Under the pieces are notes generated by a model. It was not told the origin of the DNA. It was given only the letters and a program-made list of their open reading frames with translations, and did no database searches. A stretch of DNA of 64,000 bases, taken from NCBI GenBank assembly GCA_905193155.1, contig CAJJNQ010000007.1:17314-81313 (forward strand), read 5' to 3'. This DNA comes from an uncultured Christensenella sp. (lineage in GTDB: Bacteria; Bacillota; Clostridia; Christensenellales; UBA1750). Shown here in pieces: positions 24,870-33,563 of the stretch. A program made the translations under genes and the position numbers. Each line of letters starts with the position of its first letter. The stretch's first letter is position 1.

Positions 24870-25655
24870 GTGAACGGCTTGGAAGTCAAAAACCTGCGCG
24901 TCTGCGCAAGGCTTTCCGGCGGCAGCGAAAGCGCAATTGTGCGCGGGCTGGATTTTTGCATCGCTCCCGGGCAGCGCCTGGCTATCGTCGGCACGTCCGG
25001 CTGCGGAAAGACCATGACTGCGCTGGCGATCCTCGGCCTTCTGCCGGAAAACTGCCGCGCGGAAGGCAGCGTCCGCTGGGAAGGGGAGGAGTTGCTGACC
25101 CTGCCGCGGCGGAAGCGCCGCGCGCTGCTCGGCCGCAGCCATGTTCTGATTCCGCAAAGCGGCGCAGACTTTCTCAATCCTGTGTTGTCTGTGCGAAGCC
25201 AGATGAACGATGCGCTGGCCCGCAACGGAATAGCGCGCGCACAGCGAAAAACCGCAGCGGAGACCCTGCTGCGGCGCGTGGGGTTTGACGATCCCGCTCG
25301 CGTGCTGCGCAGCTATCCCTTCCAGCTCTCCGGCGGCATGGCGCAGCGCGTGGTGATGGCTATGGCCTCTGCCGGGCAGCCCGGCCTCGTTATCGCAGAC
25401 GAACCAACCAAGGGCATCGACCGAGACAACACCGCGCTCTTCCTGCAAAACCTCGATGCGCTCTTTCCCGGCGCAGCGGTGCTGCTCATCACGCATGACT
25501 TATCTGTGGCTTCGGCCTGTGAACGGCTGCTCGTGATGCAGGACGGGCGCGCGGTGGAGACGGGGGAGACGCAGGCGGTGCTGGCGCATCCGCAGCACAC
25601 CTTCACCCGGCAGCTGCTGGACGATCTGCCCGGAAGGGGGCGGAAGGATGCTTGA
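24870..25655 (+). CDS. ABC transporter ATP-binding protein (NikD/DppD type)
   Basis: A 261-residue ATPase of the peptide/nickel importer family. Walker A GTSGCGKT lies near residue 42, the signature LSGGMAQRV near 152 and Walker B LVIADEPTKGID near 175, with the switch His in LLITHD. Its length is close to NikD (about 254) and much shorter than DppD or OppD (over 320). The start is GTG preceded by GGGAGG; an upstream in-frame ATG falls inside the leader terminator and was rejected. The stop overlaps the next ATPase by 8 bp. Confidence 0.87.
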   Translation: MNGLEVKNLRVCARLSGGSESAIVRGLDFCIAPGQRLAIVGTSGCGKTMTALAILGLLPENCRAEGSVRWEGEELLTLPRRKRRALLGRSHVLIPQSGADFLNPVLSVRSQMNDALARNGIARAQRKTAAETLLRRVGFDDPARVLRSYPFQLSGGMAQRVVMAMASAGQPGLVIADEPTKGIDRDNTALFLQNLDALFPGAAVLLITHDLSVASACERLLVMQDGRAVETGETQAVLAHPQHTFTRQLLDDLPGRGRKDA

Positions 25656-26328
25656 GGTCTGCGGCCTGAAGAAAAGTTTCCGGGAGAAAAGCGTGCTCAA
25701 CGGTGTTGACTTTCTTGTGCAGCCGGGGGAATGGGTGAGTATTGTCGGCCCCAGCGGCACGGGAAAGTCCACCATCGCCAAGATTTTGTGCGGTACGGAA
25801 CACCCGGACGGGGGAACTCTCGCCTGGAACAGCACGCCGCTCTATGACGGAAAGGGAAGATATGCCCCGCAGATGCATCGGTGCATCCAACTCGTTCCGC
25901 AACAACCTTACGCCTCGCTCGATCCCTTACAGTGCGCGCAGGACGCGGTCGCCGAACCGCTGTGCGCACATCGTCTGGTGAAAAATACGCGCCAAGCAAG
26001 GGAACGTGCGCGAGAACTGCTGCTGTCGGTCGGAATGGAGGAGGAGCTGTTGCATCGCCGGCCGGGTGAGCTTTCCGGCGGGCAGGCGCAGCGCGTGCTG
26101 ATAGCGCGGGCGCTGACGCTGGAGCCGGAGCTGCTGATTGCGGATGAGGCGACCTCCATGCTCGATGTGACCACGCAGGCGCAGATCTTGCGTCTGTTTC
26201 AGAAACTCAGAAAGGAACGCGGTTTGTCGCTCCTGCTCATTTCTCATGATCGCCCGATGGTGGATTCGGTCTCGGATCGCATCTATCAACTGACGGATGG
26301 AAAAATGATCGAAAATGATCGAAGATAA
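25648..26328 (+). CDS. ABC transporter ATP-binding protein (NikE/DppF type)
   Basis: A 226-residue ATPase, second of the pair. Walker A GPSGTGKST is near residue 36, VPQQPYASLDP as Q-loop, LSGGQAQRVLIARAL as signature, LLIADEATSMLD as Walker B and LLISHDRPMV as switch. It is short even for NikE (268) and lacks the C-terminal extension of DppF. It starts with ATG eight bases after GGAAGGGGG, inside the end of the previous gene. It should pair with that ATPase to drive the two downstream permeases. Confidence 0.87.
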   Translation: MLEVCGLKKSFREKSVLNGVDFLVQPGEWVSIVGPSGTGKSTIAKILCGTEHPDGGTLAWNSTPLYDGKGRYAPQMHRCIQLVPQQPYASLDPLQCAQDAVAEPLCAHRLVKNTRQARERARELLLSVGMEEELLHRRPGELSGGQAQRVLIARALTLEPELLIADEATSMLDVTTQAQILRLFQKLRKERGLSLLLISHDRPMVDSVSDRIYQLTDGKMIENDRR

Positions 26329-26340
26329 AGGAGAAGAAAA

Positions 26341-27987
26341 ATGAAAAAGAAACTGTTTGCCCTGCTGCTTGTCTTGTGCCTGCTGCTGACGGCTTGTTCC
26401 GCCGCACCTGTGCAGGAGTCCGCCGACCCTACCGCCGCACCGGAGGAAACCACTGCGGAGGAAACGCAGCCCAAAGAGACGACTGAGCCCGAAGAGGACA
26501 GCGTGTTTATCGTCGGTACGACGGCGGAAATCTTGACTGCGAACCGCAGTGAATATAACTTTGACGTGATTTCCGGCACGCTTTCGCAGCTTGCGCCCGT
26601 CTGGCTGGATGAAAACGGCGATTACCAGCCGCTGCTCTGCGACTATGCGACGGAGGACAGCAAGACCTGGGCGCTCACCGTGCGCGAGGGCATGACCTGG
26701 CACGATGGGCAGCCCGTCACCGCGGAGGACATCGCCTTCACGCTCACCTTCCTCGACGCGCAGGAAGGCGGCGGATATGCCGACCGTTACGAAAACATCG
26801 AAGTGGCGGACGAACGCACGATCAACCTGATCCTGCCGGCGGCCAACCCGCGCGAGCTGGCAAACCTCACCGTGCTGCGCATCCTGCCCAAGCACATCTA
26901 TGACGGCGTGGAGGACTATGCTTCTGTGCCCAATGAGCAGGCCAACATCGGATGCGGCCCCTATCGCTATGCGCGCTTCGACGCCGACGCGGGCGTGATC
27001 GAGTTTGACGCGGTGGAGAATTACCCTGACGGCCAGCCCGCCTTCGACCAGGTGCTGGTGCAGCTGTTTGACAGCGAGGATACGCTCTACATGGCGCTCA
27101 AGTCCGGCCAGGTGGACATGGCCTATCGCTATTCCGGCGGTGTGAACCCCACGGTGATCTCGGATCTTTCCGCCTGCGATAACCTGACGCTTCAGCCCAT
27201 CCGCAATACGTCCAACAGCGCGGTGCTGATCTTCAACAACAATAAGGCGCCCTTTGACAACGAAAACATCCGCAAGGCCGTGGCCTGCGCCATTGATTAC
27301 GATGCCTTCCGCGCAACCTTCGGCTCGTCCTACGCTTCGGCTTCGCGCGCGGGCTTCATTCCCGAGGGGACGCCGGGCTATATCGAAACCCCGGAGCTGA
27401 CCCGCGATCTGGACAAGGCGAAGGAATACCTGACCGCGGCGGGCTGTGAGGACACGGACGGCGACGGTTTTGTGGAATACAACGGCGAAAAGCTGACCTT
27501 CCCTGTGATGCTGCGCGGGGATAAGCCTGCGCATGAGCGCTATGCCGAGCTGCTCAAAAATAATTTGGCGCAGATCGGCATCGAGCTGGTGCCCGACATC
27601 AAGGAAGTTGCGACCTTCCGCGAACTGACCGAGCAGAACCAGGCGCAGACCGCCGTCATTACGGGCCTTACCGCCTTTGGCATGGCGAAGAACCAGGGCA
27701 TGGCTTCGCTCTATCTCTGGGGAGAAAACCGCATGGGTTACGGTCAGGTGTATGACGAAGCGTATAAGGCGCTGCTCGATCAGGCGGACGCGGCGGTGAC
27801 GATGGAGGATTATTATGCGGCGGCTGCCGCCATGCAGGAATACTACGCCGAGCATATTCCCGCCGTTGCGCTGTATTGGGACAGCCATGTGCAGGCGTAT
27901 AATTCCGCCTACGAGGGCTTTGTGACCGACGGCACCTTCGGTCTGCTCAATGTGCAGACCTGGATGAAACTCCATAAAGCGGCATGA
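26341..27987 (+). CDS. Nickel/peptide-type ABC transporter substrate-binding lipoprotein
   Basis: A 548-residue SBP_bac_5 protein. The signal ends with the lipobox LTAC, followed by a Glu/Thr/Pro-rich linker to about residue 55. The globular part begins VFIVGTTAEILTANR and includes GDYQPLLCDYATEDSKTW, VREGMTWHDGQPVTAEDIAFTL, NIGCGPYRYARFDA and FNNNKAPFDNENIRKAVACA, as in DppA, OppA and NikA. A later block, YLTAAGCEDTDGDGFVEYNGEKL, is also common in the family. Family members bind peptides, nickel chelates or metallophores. The FmdE gene in the same operon hints at a metal-related ligand, which is inference. Confidence 0.9.
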   Translation: MKKKLFALLLVLCLLLTACSAAPVQESADPTAAPEETTAEETQPKETTEPEEDSVFIVGTTAEILTANRSEYNFDVISGTLSQLAPVWLDENGDYQPLLCDYATEDSKTWALTVREGMTWHDGQPVTAEDIAFTLTFLDAQEGGGYADRYENIEVADERTINLILPAANPRELANLTVLRILPKHIYDGVEDYASVPNEQANIGCGPYRYARFDADAGVIEFDAVENYPDGQPAFDQVLVQLFDSEDTLYMALKSGQVDMAYRYSGGVNPTVISDLSACDNLTLQPIRNTSNSAVLIFNNNKAPFDNENIRKAVACAIDYDAFRATFGSSYASASRAGFIPEGTPGYIETPELTRDLDKAKEYLTAAGCEDTDGDGFVEYNGEKLTFPVMLRGDKPAHERYAELLKNNLAQIGIELVPDIKEVATFRELTEQNQAQTAVITGLTAFGMAKNQGMASLYLWGENRMGYGQVYDEAYKALLDQADAAVTMEDYYAAAAAMQEYYAEHIPAVALYWDSHVQAYNSAYEGFVTDGTFGLLNVQTWMKLHKAA

Positions 27988-28952
27988 AAAAGAAAATCGT
28001 GACCTCGGTGATCTGCCTGGCGGTGATCCTCGTGTTTAATTTTGCGCTGCCGCGGCTGATGCCGGGGGACACGGTGCTGATGCTGGTGGGTATGGACGAG
28101 GGCGTAGTCAGTGCAGATGAATATGCCTTCTATGCCGAAAAGACCGGTGCAAATAAGCCGCTGCTTCAGCAATTCGGCGAGTATCTCCTCGGAGTGTTCC
28201 GGGGAGATCTCGGCTATTCTTATCACCACAAGGCGGAGGTATCGCAGCTGATTCTGCGCCGCCTGCCCGCTACTTTGCAGCTGGCGCTGCCCGCCGTCAT
28301 CCTTTCCAGCCTGATTGCGTTGGCACTGGGCTGCCTGATGGGCATGAAAAAGGGCAGGCCGGTAGAAAATGCCGTTACAGGTATGCAGATTGCGCTGGAT
28401 GCGGTGCCCTCGTTCCTGCTGGCGCTGCTGTTGCTGGCGCTGTTCGCGTTCCGGCTGGGCTGGCTGCCGATGGGCGCGCTGAATTCCCTGCGCGTGCCGG
28501 AGGGCGGCGCACTGCGGGACCGCATCTGGCACCTCATCTTGCCGGTCGGCACGCTGGTTCTGGGATCAGTACCGCCCAAATACCTGATGCTTTGCAGCAC
28601 GGTGGCGCGGCAGAGAGAAGAGAAATACGTCCTTTATGCCCGCAGCCGCGGCATGGGGGAGGCAAAGATTGCCTTTACGCAGATCCTGCCCAACATCTGC
28701 CAGCCGTTTTTAACAATGGTGGGGATGAACATGGGCTTTTTGCTCTCCGGATCGCTGGTGATTGAAAATATCTTCTCCATCAAGGGCATGGGCAGCCTGA
28801 TGATGCAGGCCGTGACCGCGCGGGATTATCCGGTGCTTCAGGGCTGCCTGTTCGTCAGCGCTCTGATGGTGGTGCTGTTTCATCTGCTGACCGACTTGCT
28901 CTGCCTGCTGCTCGATCCGAAAGCGAGGTGCAAACGGCATGAAGCGAAATAG
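27984..28952 (+). CDS. ABC transporter permease (NikB/DppB type)
   Basis: A 322-residue permease with about six hydrophobic segments. The N-terminal signal-anchor segment is KIVTSVICLAVILVFNFALPRLMPGD. The coupling-loop signature is YVLYARSRGMGEAKIAFTQILPN, and FLLSGSLVIENIFSIKGMG is typical of DppB-type proteins. The start overlaps the previous stop (ATGA), and the end overlaps the next gene by 14 bp. Length is close to NikB (314). Confidence 0.9.
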   Translation: MKKKIVTSVICLAVILVFNFALPRLMPGDTVLMLVGMDEGVVSADEYAFYAEKTGANKPLLQQFGEYLLGVFRGDLGYSYHHKAEVSQLILRRLPATLQLALPAVILSSLIALALGCLMGMKKGRPVENAVTGMQIALDAVPSFLLALLLLALFAFRLGWLPMGALNSLRVPEGGALRDRIWHLILPVGTLVLGSVPPKYLMLCSTVARQREEKYVLYARSRGMGEAKIAFTQILPNICQPFLTMVGMNMGFLLSGSLVIENIFSIKGMGSLMMQAVTARDYPVLQGCLFVSALMVVLFHLLTDLLCLLLDPKARCKRHEAK

Positions 28953-29766
28953 AGCCGCGCTGATCTTCGGGTTGACCGTGCTGGCCGTGTTTGCAGTGGC
29001 GGCACTGTTTCCGACGGTGCTTGCGCCTTACGGCCCAACGGAGATGGATGCGCCGTGGCAGAAGCCGAGTGCGCAGCACCTGCTGGGAACCAACGATCTG
29101 GGGTATGATCTGCTGACGGAGATGATCTATGCGGCGCGTCCCACCATGCTGGTGGGACTGGCTGCGGCAGTGTTCTCGTTGTGCCTGGGCACGCTGATCG
29201 GCTTGGCCGCAGGCGCGCTGCCCGGCTGGAAGGGCGAAATTGCCTCCGGAGTGATTCAGGTTTTCCTGATGATCCCGATGCTTCCGGCTGCGATCGTCGT
29301 GGGGGCATATTGCGGCGGGACGCTTGTCAGCGTGATCGGCATTATCGCGGCGCTGGGCTGGTGCGCAACCGCACGGACCGTGCGCGCCCGCACCGTGCAG
29401 CTGATGCAGTCCGAGTTTGCGGAGGGGTTTCGCGTGCTCGGCTTTTCGCGTGCGAGGATCGTGCTGCGCCATGTGCTGCCCAATCTGCAGGAGGTCGTGC
29501 TCTCCCGCTACATCATGACGGTGGCGCGCTGTGTGATGCTGGAAGCCACGCTGAGTTTCCTCGGCCTGGGCGATGCGTCGCGCATCACCTGGGGGCGCAT
29601 GATCCATCTGGCCTATAAGCGGGGCGGCTTTACCAACGGCGCGTGGAACTGGCTGGCCGCGCCGGGTGTGTGCATTTTCCTGCTGGTGTTGGCGATGTAC
29701 GCGATCAACACTTATTTTGAGTCGCGCGGACGGGAAGTGACCGGCGGGCGAAGCTATCTGGACTGA
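28939..29766 (+). CDS. ABC transporter permease (NikC/DppC type)
   Basis: A 275-residue permease, equal in length to NikC (277). The N-terminus has the family order: one membrane segment, then APYGPTEMDAPWQKPSAQHLLGTNDLGYDL, the extracellular motif of DppC/OppC proteins. The coupling region is FAEGFRVLGFSRARIVLRHVLPN. It forms the heterodimeric channel with the preceding permease. Confidence 0.9.
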   Translation: MKRNRAALIFGLTVLAVFAVAALFPTVLAPYGPTEMDAPWQKPSAQHLLGTNDLGYDLLTEMIYAARPTMLVGLAAAVFSLCLGTLIGLAAGALPGWKGEIASGVIQVFLMIPMLPAAIVVGAYCGGTLVSVIGIIAALGWCATARTVRARTVQLMQSEFAEGFRVLGFSRARIVLRHVLPNLQEVVLSRYIMTVARCVMLEATLSFLGLGDASRITWGRMIHLAYKRGGFTNGAWNWLAAPGVCIFLLVLAMYAINTYFESRGREVTGGRSYLD

Positions 29767-29781
29767 CGGGAGGCGTTGTTG

Positions 29782-30312
29782 TTGGAGAAAAATAAGGAGC
29801 TTTGGGAGCGATGTGTAGCGTTTCACGGACATGCCTGCGGCGGGTTAGCCGTGGGCTATCAGGCGAGCCTATATGCCATGGAACTGCTGGGCGTTTCGGG
29901 TCGCGCTCAGGATGAAGAGCTGGTGTGCGTGACCGAGAACGACGCCTGCGGCGTGGACGCGGTGCAGGCAGTGCTCGGCTGCACGGTGGGCAAGGGCAAC
30001 CTGATCTTCCGCATGACCGGCAAGCAGGCGTTCAACTTTTTTGATCGCCAAAGCGGAAAGGGCGTGCGGCTGCTGCTGCGCGCTACGCCGGGGCTTTCCC
30101 GCCAGGAACGGGAGAGCTGGCTGATGCACGGCGATTTTCATGAAATGTTTGATGTCGGCCCCGCACGGGCGGCACTGCCGGAAACAGCGCGCATCTTTAA
30201 GACCTGCACCTGCGCTAAATGCGGCGAGCGCATGGCGGAAAGCCATGCGCATCTGCAAAATGGCGAGATCGTCTGCGATGATTGCTTTGCGCCGTATACG
30301 AGGGGATTATGA
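29782..30312 (+). CDS. FmdE family metal-binding protein
   Basis: A 176-residue protein of the formylmethanofuran dehydrogenase subunit E-like family. The N-terminal motif FHGHACGGLAVGY (residues 13-25) and ENDACGVDAVQAVLGCTVGKGN near 50-72 are the family hallmarks. His and Cys there are likely metal ligands. The C-terminal part (CTCAKCGERM ... CDDCF) is a two-knuckle zinc ribbon. Three in-frame TTG codons in a row could start it; I chose the third, eight bases after GGGAGG. Members occur widely in bacteria that make no methanofuran, and their role is unclear. Here it ends an importer operon, which suggests handling of a metal. Confidence 0.85.
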   Translation: MEKNKELWERCVAFHGHACGGLAVGYQASLYAMELLGVSGRAQDEELVCVTENDACGVDAVQAVLGCTVGKGNLIFRMTGKQAFNFFDRQSGKGVRLLLRATPGLSRQERESWLMHGDFHEMFDVGPARAALPETARIFKTCTCAKCGERMAESHAHLQNGEIVCDDCFAPYTRGL

Positions 30313-31097
30313 TGGGGAAGTACTTTGACGATGCACACGCATTGTGGGGCAGCCAGCTGCTGGGACAGCCCGTCGAGGTGACTGACAGCGAAGATGTTGC
30401 CGCCGCACGGAAAAAGGCTTCCGATTACGAGAGCTGTATGGTTCTGGGAAAAGCATTGTCCCGCCAACTGCGCTACCGCGAGGCATCGGAAGCCTTCGGT
30501 CGGGCACTGGAATTTCGCCCGGACGACCCGGACACGCTGCGCTTGCGCGCGGGGCGGGAGCTTTCCACGCTGCAAACCGAACGTGCGCGGCAGGATTTGC
30601 TGCGCTGCAAAACACTCGGCATGGACGAGCTGGATCTGGAATACCGCCTGGGTCTTTGCGATTATTTTGAGGGGAAGAACAGCGCTGCGGTGGAGCACTT
30701 CGCCGCATGCCTTTCGCTTGCCGGGGACGAGATGGGCATCGCGGCGATCTATTGGCATACGCTGAGCGCGTGGCGGATGGGGGCAAACCCCTCACTGCTG
30801 AAAGCCTATCGTCCCGGCATGGAGGTTGGGCACCACACGGCTTATGAAAAGGCGGTTTCTGCCTTTGCAGATCAAACGCGCTTTGCGCAGGTACTGCGCG
30901 AAGCGGAGGCGGAGCCGGAAGACCTGGAGGCGGTTATGGTGCTCTACGGCTTGAGCGTGCAGGCGCGCGCTTGTGGCAACAGGGCGGAGGGGCAGCATCT
31001 GCTCGACGAAACACTGCGCAGGAACGGCTTCTGGCCCTGCTATGCTTGGCTTGCCGCGTGGAGCGAAAGAAATCAAAGGCATTTGAACCGGCTGTAA
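30309..31097 (+). CDS. TPR-like repeat protein of unknown function
   Basis: A 262-residue soluble protein overlapping the FmdE stop by 4 bp (ATGA). The repeats are helical: CMVLGKALSRQLRYREASEAFGRALEFRPDDPDTLRLRAG is a canonical TPR pair near residues 40-80, and RLGLCDYFEGKNSAAVEHFAACLSL another. The C-terminal LDETLRRNGFWPCYAWLAAWS is again helix-helix. No signal peptide or catalytic motif is visible, so it is probably a scaffold. I do not know a defined family that joins FmdE with this protein. Confidence 0.75.
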   Translation: MMGKYFDDAHALWGSQLLGQPVEVTDSEDVAAARKKASDYESCMVLGKALSRQLRYREASEAFGRALEFRPDDPDTLRLRAGRELSTLQTERARQDLLRCKTLGMDELDLEYRLGLCDYFEGKNSAAVEHFAACLSLAGDEMGIAAIYWHTLSAWRMGANPSLLKAYRPGMEVGHHTAYEKAVSAFADQTRFAQVLREAEAEPEDLEAVMVLYGLSVQARACGNRAEGQHLLDETLRRNGFWPCYAWLAAWSERNQRHLNRL

Positions 31098-31110
31098 AAA
31101 AGCCGGTTTT
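31085..31110 (+). terminator. Terminator of the Nik/Opp-FmdE operon
   Basis: AACCGGCT and AGCCGGTT form a stem across the stop codon, followed by only TT. A second, stronger inverted repeat lies just downstream at about 31118-31161 (ACAACAAAGC with GCTTTGTTGT). Together they probably end transcription. Confidence 0.55.
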
Positions 31111-31165
31111 GAGGGAACAACAAAGCTCGACAGAGATGATACTCTGCCGGGCTTTGTTGTCTGTA

Positions 31166-31198
31166 AATAAAACCCCCGCCGCGGCAGGGGTTTATTCG
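31166..31198. terminator. Terminator of the penicillin-binding-protein gene, also usable in the other direction
   Basis: On the minus strand AATAAACCCC-TGCC pairs with GGCGGGGGTTTTATT around a short loop, followed by T-rich sequence, right after the stop of the leftward gene. Confidence 0.75.
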
Positions 31199-31206
31199 GA
31201 ACGGAA

Positions 31207-33336
31207 TCAGGGCATCAGCAATTCGCGCGCCAGGTCGTAACGGATGGTGCCCTTGTAGTTGGCGGGCAGTTCCAGTGTGACGCAGACCAGTCGATTGTAA
31301 TCGGCGTTTTCGACAAACGCGATCATCCAGGCGATTTCGCGCGCCTTGTCGGAACCGATTTCGGCAGTACCGGTCTTGCCGCAGATGGTCAGGCCGTTGA
31401 TGTGAATTTTTCGGCCGGAGCCTTCTTCCACGACGCGACGCAGCATCGGCACGATGGTCGATAGCGCATGGTCAGAAATGATGTTTTCCTTCCAGACGGA
31501 TTCGGAATATTCGTCTACGACCGCATAATCCGTGCCCTCCATGCGTCGGGTCGCCCGCACTAGGCGCGGCGTCATCACATCGCCGTTGTTGGCAAGAGAG
31601 GAAAAAATGCACGCCATCTGCAAGGGGGAGATGATGAGCTCACCCTGCCCGTAGCCTGTCGCGGCGAGAAGCTGCATGTTTTCGTAATTGCCGCTGTTGA
31701 GGTATCCCGGCTTGGAGACGCGCAGATCAAACGGGATGCGTTCGTCAAAGCCGATCATCTTGAGGAAGGGTTCGAGCTTCTCCCAGCCCGCTTTCAGCGC
31801 CACGTCCGCAAAATAGATGTTGTCGGACTTGGTGATGGCGTTGGACATATTGACCGGACCGGAATAATTGGAGACGCGGGTGATGGGCGGATAAGGCCAA
31901 TAGCCCTTGGGCGTCCACTGCTTTTTGATGATCTCGCCGGTGAATTCGTAGTTTTCGTCCACCACACCGTCATCCAGAGCCATGGCGGCGATCAGAGGCT
32001 TGACGGTGGAGCCGGGGATATAGGAGCCCTGCACCGCGCGGTTGTATAGCGGGCTGTTGGAATCTGCTGCCACATAGGAGGCCAGCGTTTCCGGGTCGGA
32101 GTTGAGCACAAAGAGATTGGGATCAAAGTCCGGAAAGCTGGAAATGGCCAGCACCTCGCCCGTCGTTGGCTCCAGCACAACGGCTGCGCCTGCGTTGCCC
32201 TCTTCCTTGAGCTGTTCCAGCATCTCTTCGGCACGGCATTGCAGGTCGTAATCCAGTGTCACTTCCAGATCCAGCCCATCCACCTTTTCCTTGCGGGCGA
32301 CCGTGGAGAGCCGCTGCCCGTCGGAGGCGTAGATGTCCAGCGAATAGCCCTTTGTGCCGCAGAGGATATCCTCATAGGCGGCCTCCAAGCCTGTGCGGCC
32401 GACATAAGAAGAGATGTCGTACCGGCTGGAATCCAGCTTGGAAAGCTCTTCAGCGGTAATGGCGGAGGTGTAGCCCATGCTGTGGGCAAAAAAGCTGCCG
32501 TTGGGATAGTATCGGATGGGGGTCATGGAAGTGCGGTCCACCCCCACACCGGGCAGCGTCGTCAATGCGCTCTCGGTCGCTTCGGAAATGCCTCCCGGCG
32601 GATAGGCCTTGATTACGGCAGAGTCGTATTTGACCGCCGCGGAGGAGGAGAGCACCTTTTCCACATCCACCGTCGTCATGCCCAGAATCGAGGCCAGCGC
32701 CGTGACGGTATAAGAGGTATCTTCGATCTTGGAGGGCTGAACATAGACGCTTTCCGCATAAGAATTGATGGCGTAGGCGTTGTGCTCGGAATCGAGGATT
32801 TCACCGCGGGCGGGCCGCAGTGTGCGCAGCTTGACCTCTGTAGATGAGGTCAGGTCGGTAAAGATCATGGCCGGCGTCCAGTTGAGGTAGAACGTGCTGT
32901 CATTGTCGGAATAATCCAGGCTGAACACCACGTCCTGCGTGAACTCGTCCAGCAGCGCGCTGGAATAGGTCAGCGTCGCACTTTGCAGGTAGCGCTTGCC
33001 CGCTTCCACCGTGAGATCCCCATAGGAGATCGTCAGCCCCTGGAAGTCGATGCCGTCAAAGATGTTCTGATAGCGCTGCGTGAAGTCCACCAGTGTGATG
33101 GCTTCCTGCGTATCGGGCGCCAACAAAGCGTAGCATGCGCCGAAGTTATAGGCGTTGAGCAGCTGCACATAGTTGTCCAGAAAGGGCTTGGGGTTCTGGC
33201 GCGGCTCGTTGGGGTCGGCGGTAGCGGAGACCACCTTGCTCAGATCAATATCGCGGGTGCTCGTTCCGCAGCCCGCCAGCAGAGAGAGGAGCATCAACGC
33301 AAGGATGAGCGTCCGGATGATTTTTCGCATTTTCAT
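31207..33336 (-). CDS. Class B penicillin-binding protein, lipoprotein type with MecA-N/NTF2-like domain
   Basis: A 709-residue peptidoglycan transpeptidase. The N-terminus is a lipoprotein signal ending in LLAGC. An NTF2-like domain follows (PFLDNYVQLLNAYNFGACYALLA ...), as in MecA and B. subtilis PBP3. Next is the dimerisation domain (LRPARGEILDSEHNAYA, GRTGLEAAYEDIL). The transpeptidase domain has SxxK as PGSTVKPL, SxN as KSDNIYFAD and KTG as CGKTGTAEIG. An ATG 33 bp upstream has a better ribosome site, but the predicted transcript starts too close to it, so I chose this start. It should cross-link the wall outside the membrane. Related proteins can have low beta-lactam affinity. Confidence 0.9.
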   Translation of the reverse strand: MKMRKIIRTLILALMLLSLLAGCGTSTRDIDLSKVVSATADPNEPRQNPKPFLDNYVQLLNAYNFGACYALLAPDTQEAITLVDFTQRYQNIFDGIDFQGLTISYGDLTVEAGKRYLQSATLTYSSALLDEFTQDVVFSLDYSDNDSTFYLNWTPAMIFTDLTSSTEVKLRTLRPARGEILDSEHNAYAINSYAESVYVQPSKIEDTSYTVTALASILGMTTVDVEKVLSSSAAVKYDSAVIKAYPPGGISEATESALTTLPGVGVDRTSMTPIRYYPNGSFFAHSMGYTSAITAEELSKLDSSRYDISSYVGRTGLEAAYEDILCGTKGYSLDIYASDGQRLSTVARKEKVDGLDLEVTLDYDLQCRAEEMLEQLKEEGNAGAAVVLEPTTGEVLAISSFPDFDPNLFVLNSDPETLASYVAADSNSPLYNRAVQGSYIPGSTVKPLIAAMALDDGVVDENYEFTGEIIKKQWTPKGYWPYPPITRVSNYSGPVNMSNAITKSDNIYFADVALKAGWEKLEPFLKMIGFDERIPFDLRVSKPGYLNSGNYENMQLLAATGYGQGELIISPLQMACIFSSLANNGDVMTPRLVRATRRMEGTDYAVVDEYSESVWKENIISDHALSTIVPMLRRVVEEGSGRKIHINGLTICGKTGTAEIGSDKAREIAWMIAFVENADYNRLVCVTLELPANYKGTIRYDLARELLMP

Positions 33337-33379
33337 AGCATTTTGTCCTCGCTTGTCAGGGTACGTCATTTCCTCTCCT

Positions 33380-33408
33380 ATTATGACGGAAAAAGACCGT
33401 TGTGTAAA
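33380..33408 (-). promoter_or_regulatory. Promoter of the penicillin-binding-protein gene
   Basis: On the minus strand TTTACA, a 17-bp spacer and CATAAT. Transcription would start near 33373, only about 37 bp before the chosen start codon. Confidence 0.55.
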
Positions 33409-33449
33409 GAACGGAAATCGCACTCGATTTGTTCCCAAGGGGCGCGGAA

Positions 33450-33478
33450 TTGACTTATAGAAGAAAATCCCTTAAAAT
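33450..33478 (+). promoter_or_regulatory. Promoter of the YabE-like/rsmA operon
   Basis: TTGACT, a 17-bp spacer and TAAAAT. It lies back to back with the promoter of the leftward gene and rules out starts of the YabE-like gene upstream of about 33485. Confidence 0.65.
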
Positions 33479-33563
33479 AGAGACGCAAAGGGCGCGGCAG
33501 AGGGATTTCTTCCCGCGCAGAATGCAAAACATTTATTCTCTGAAGGAAAGGAAAAAAGTCTCC

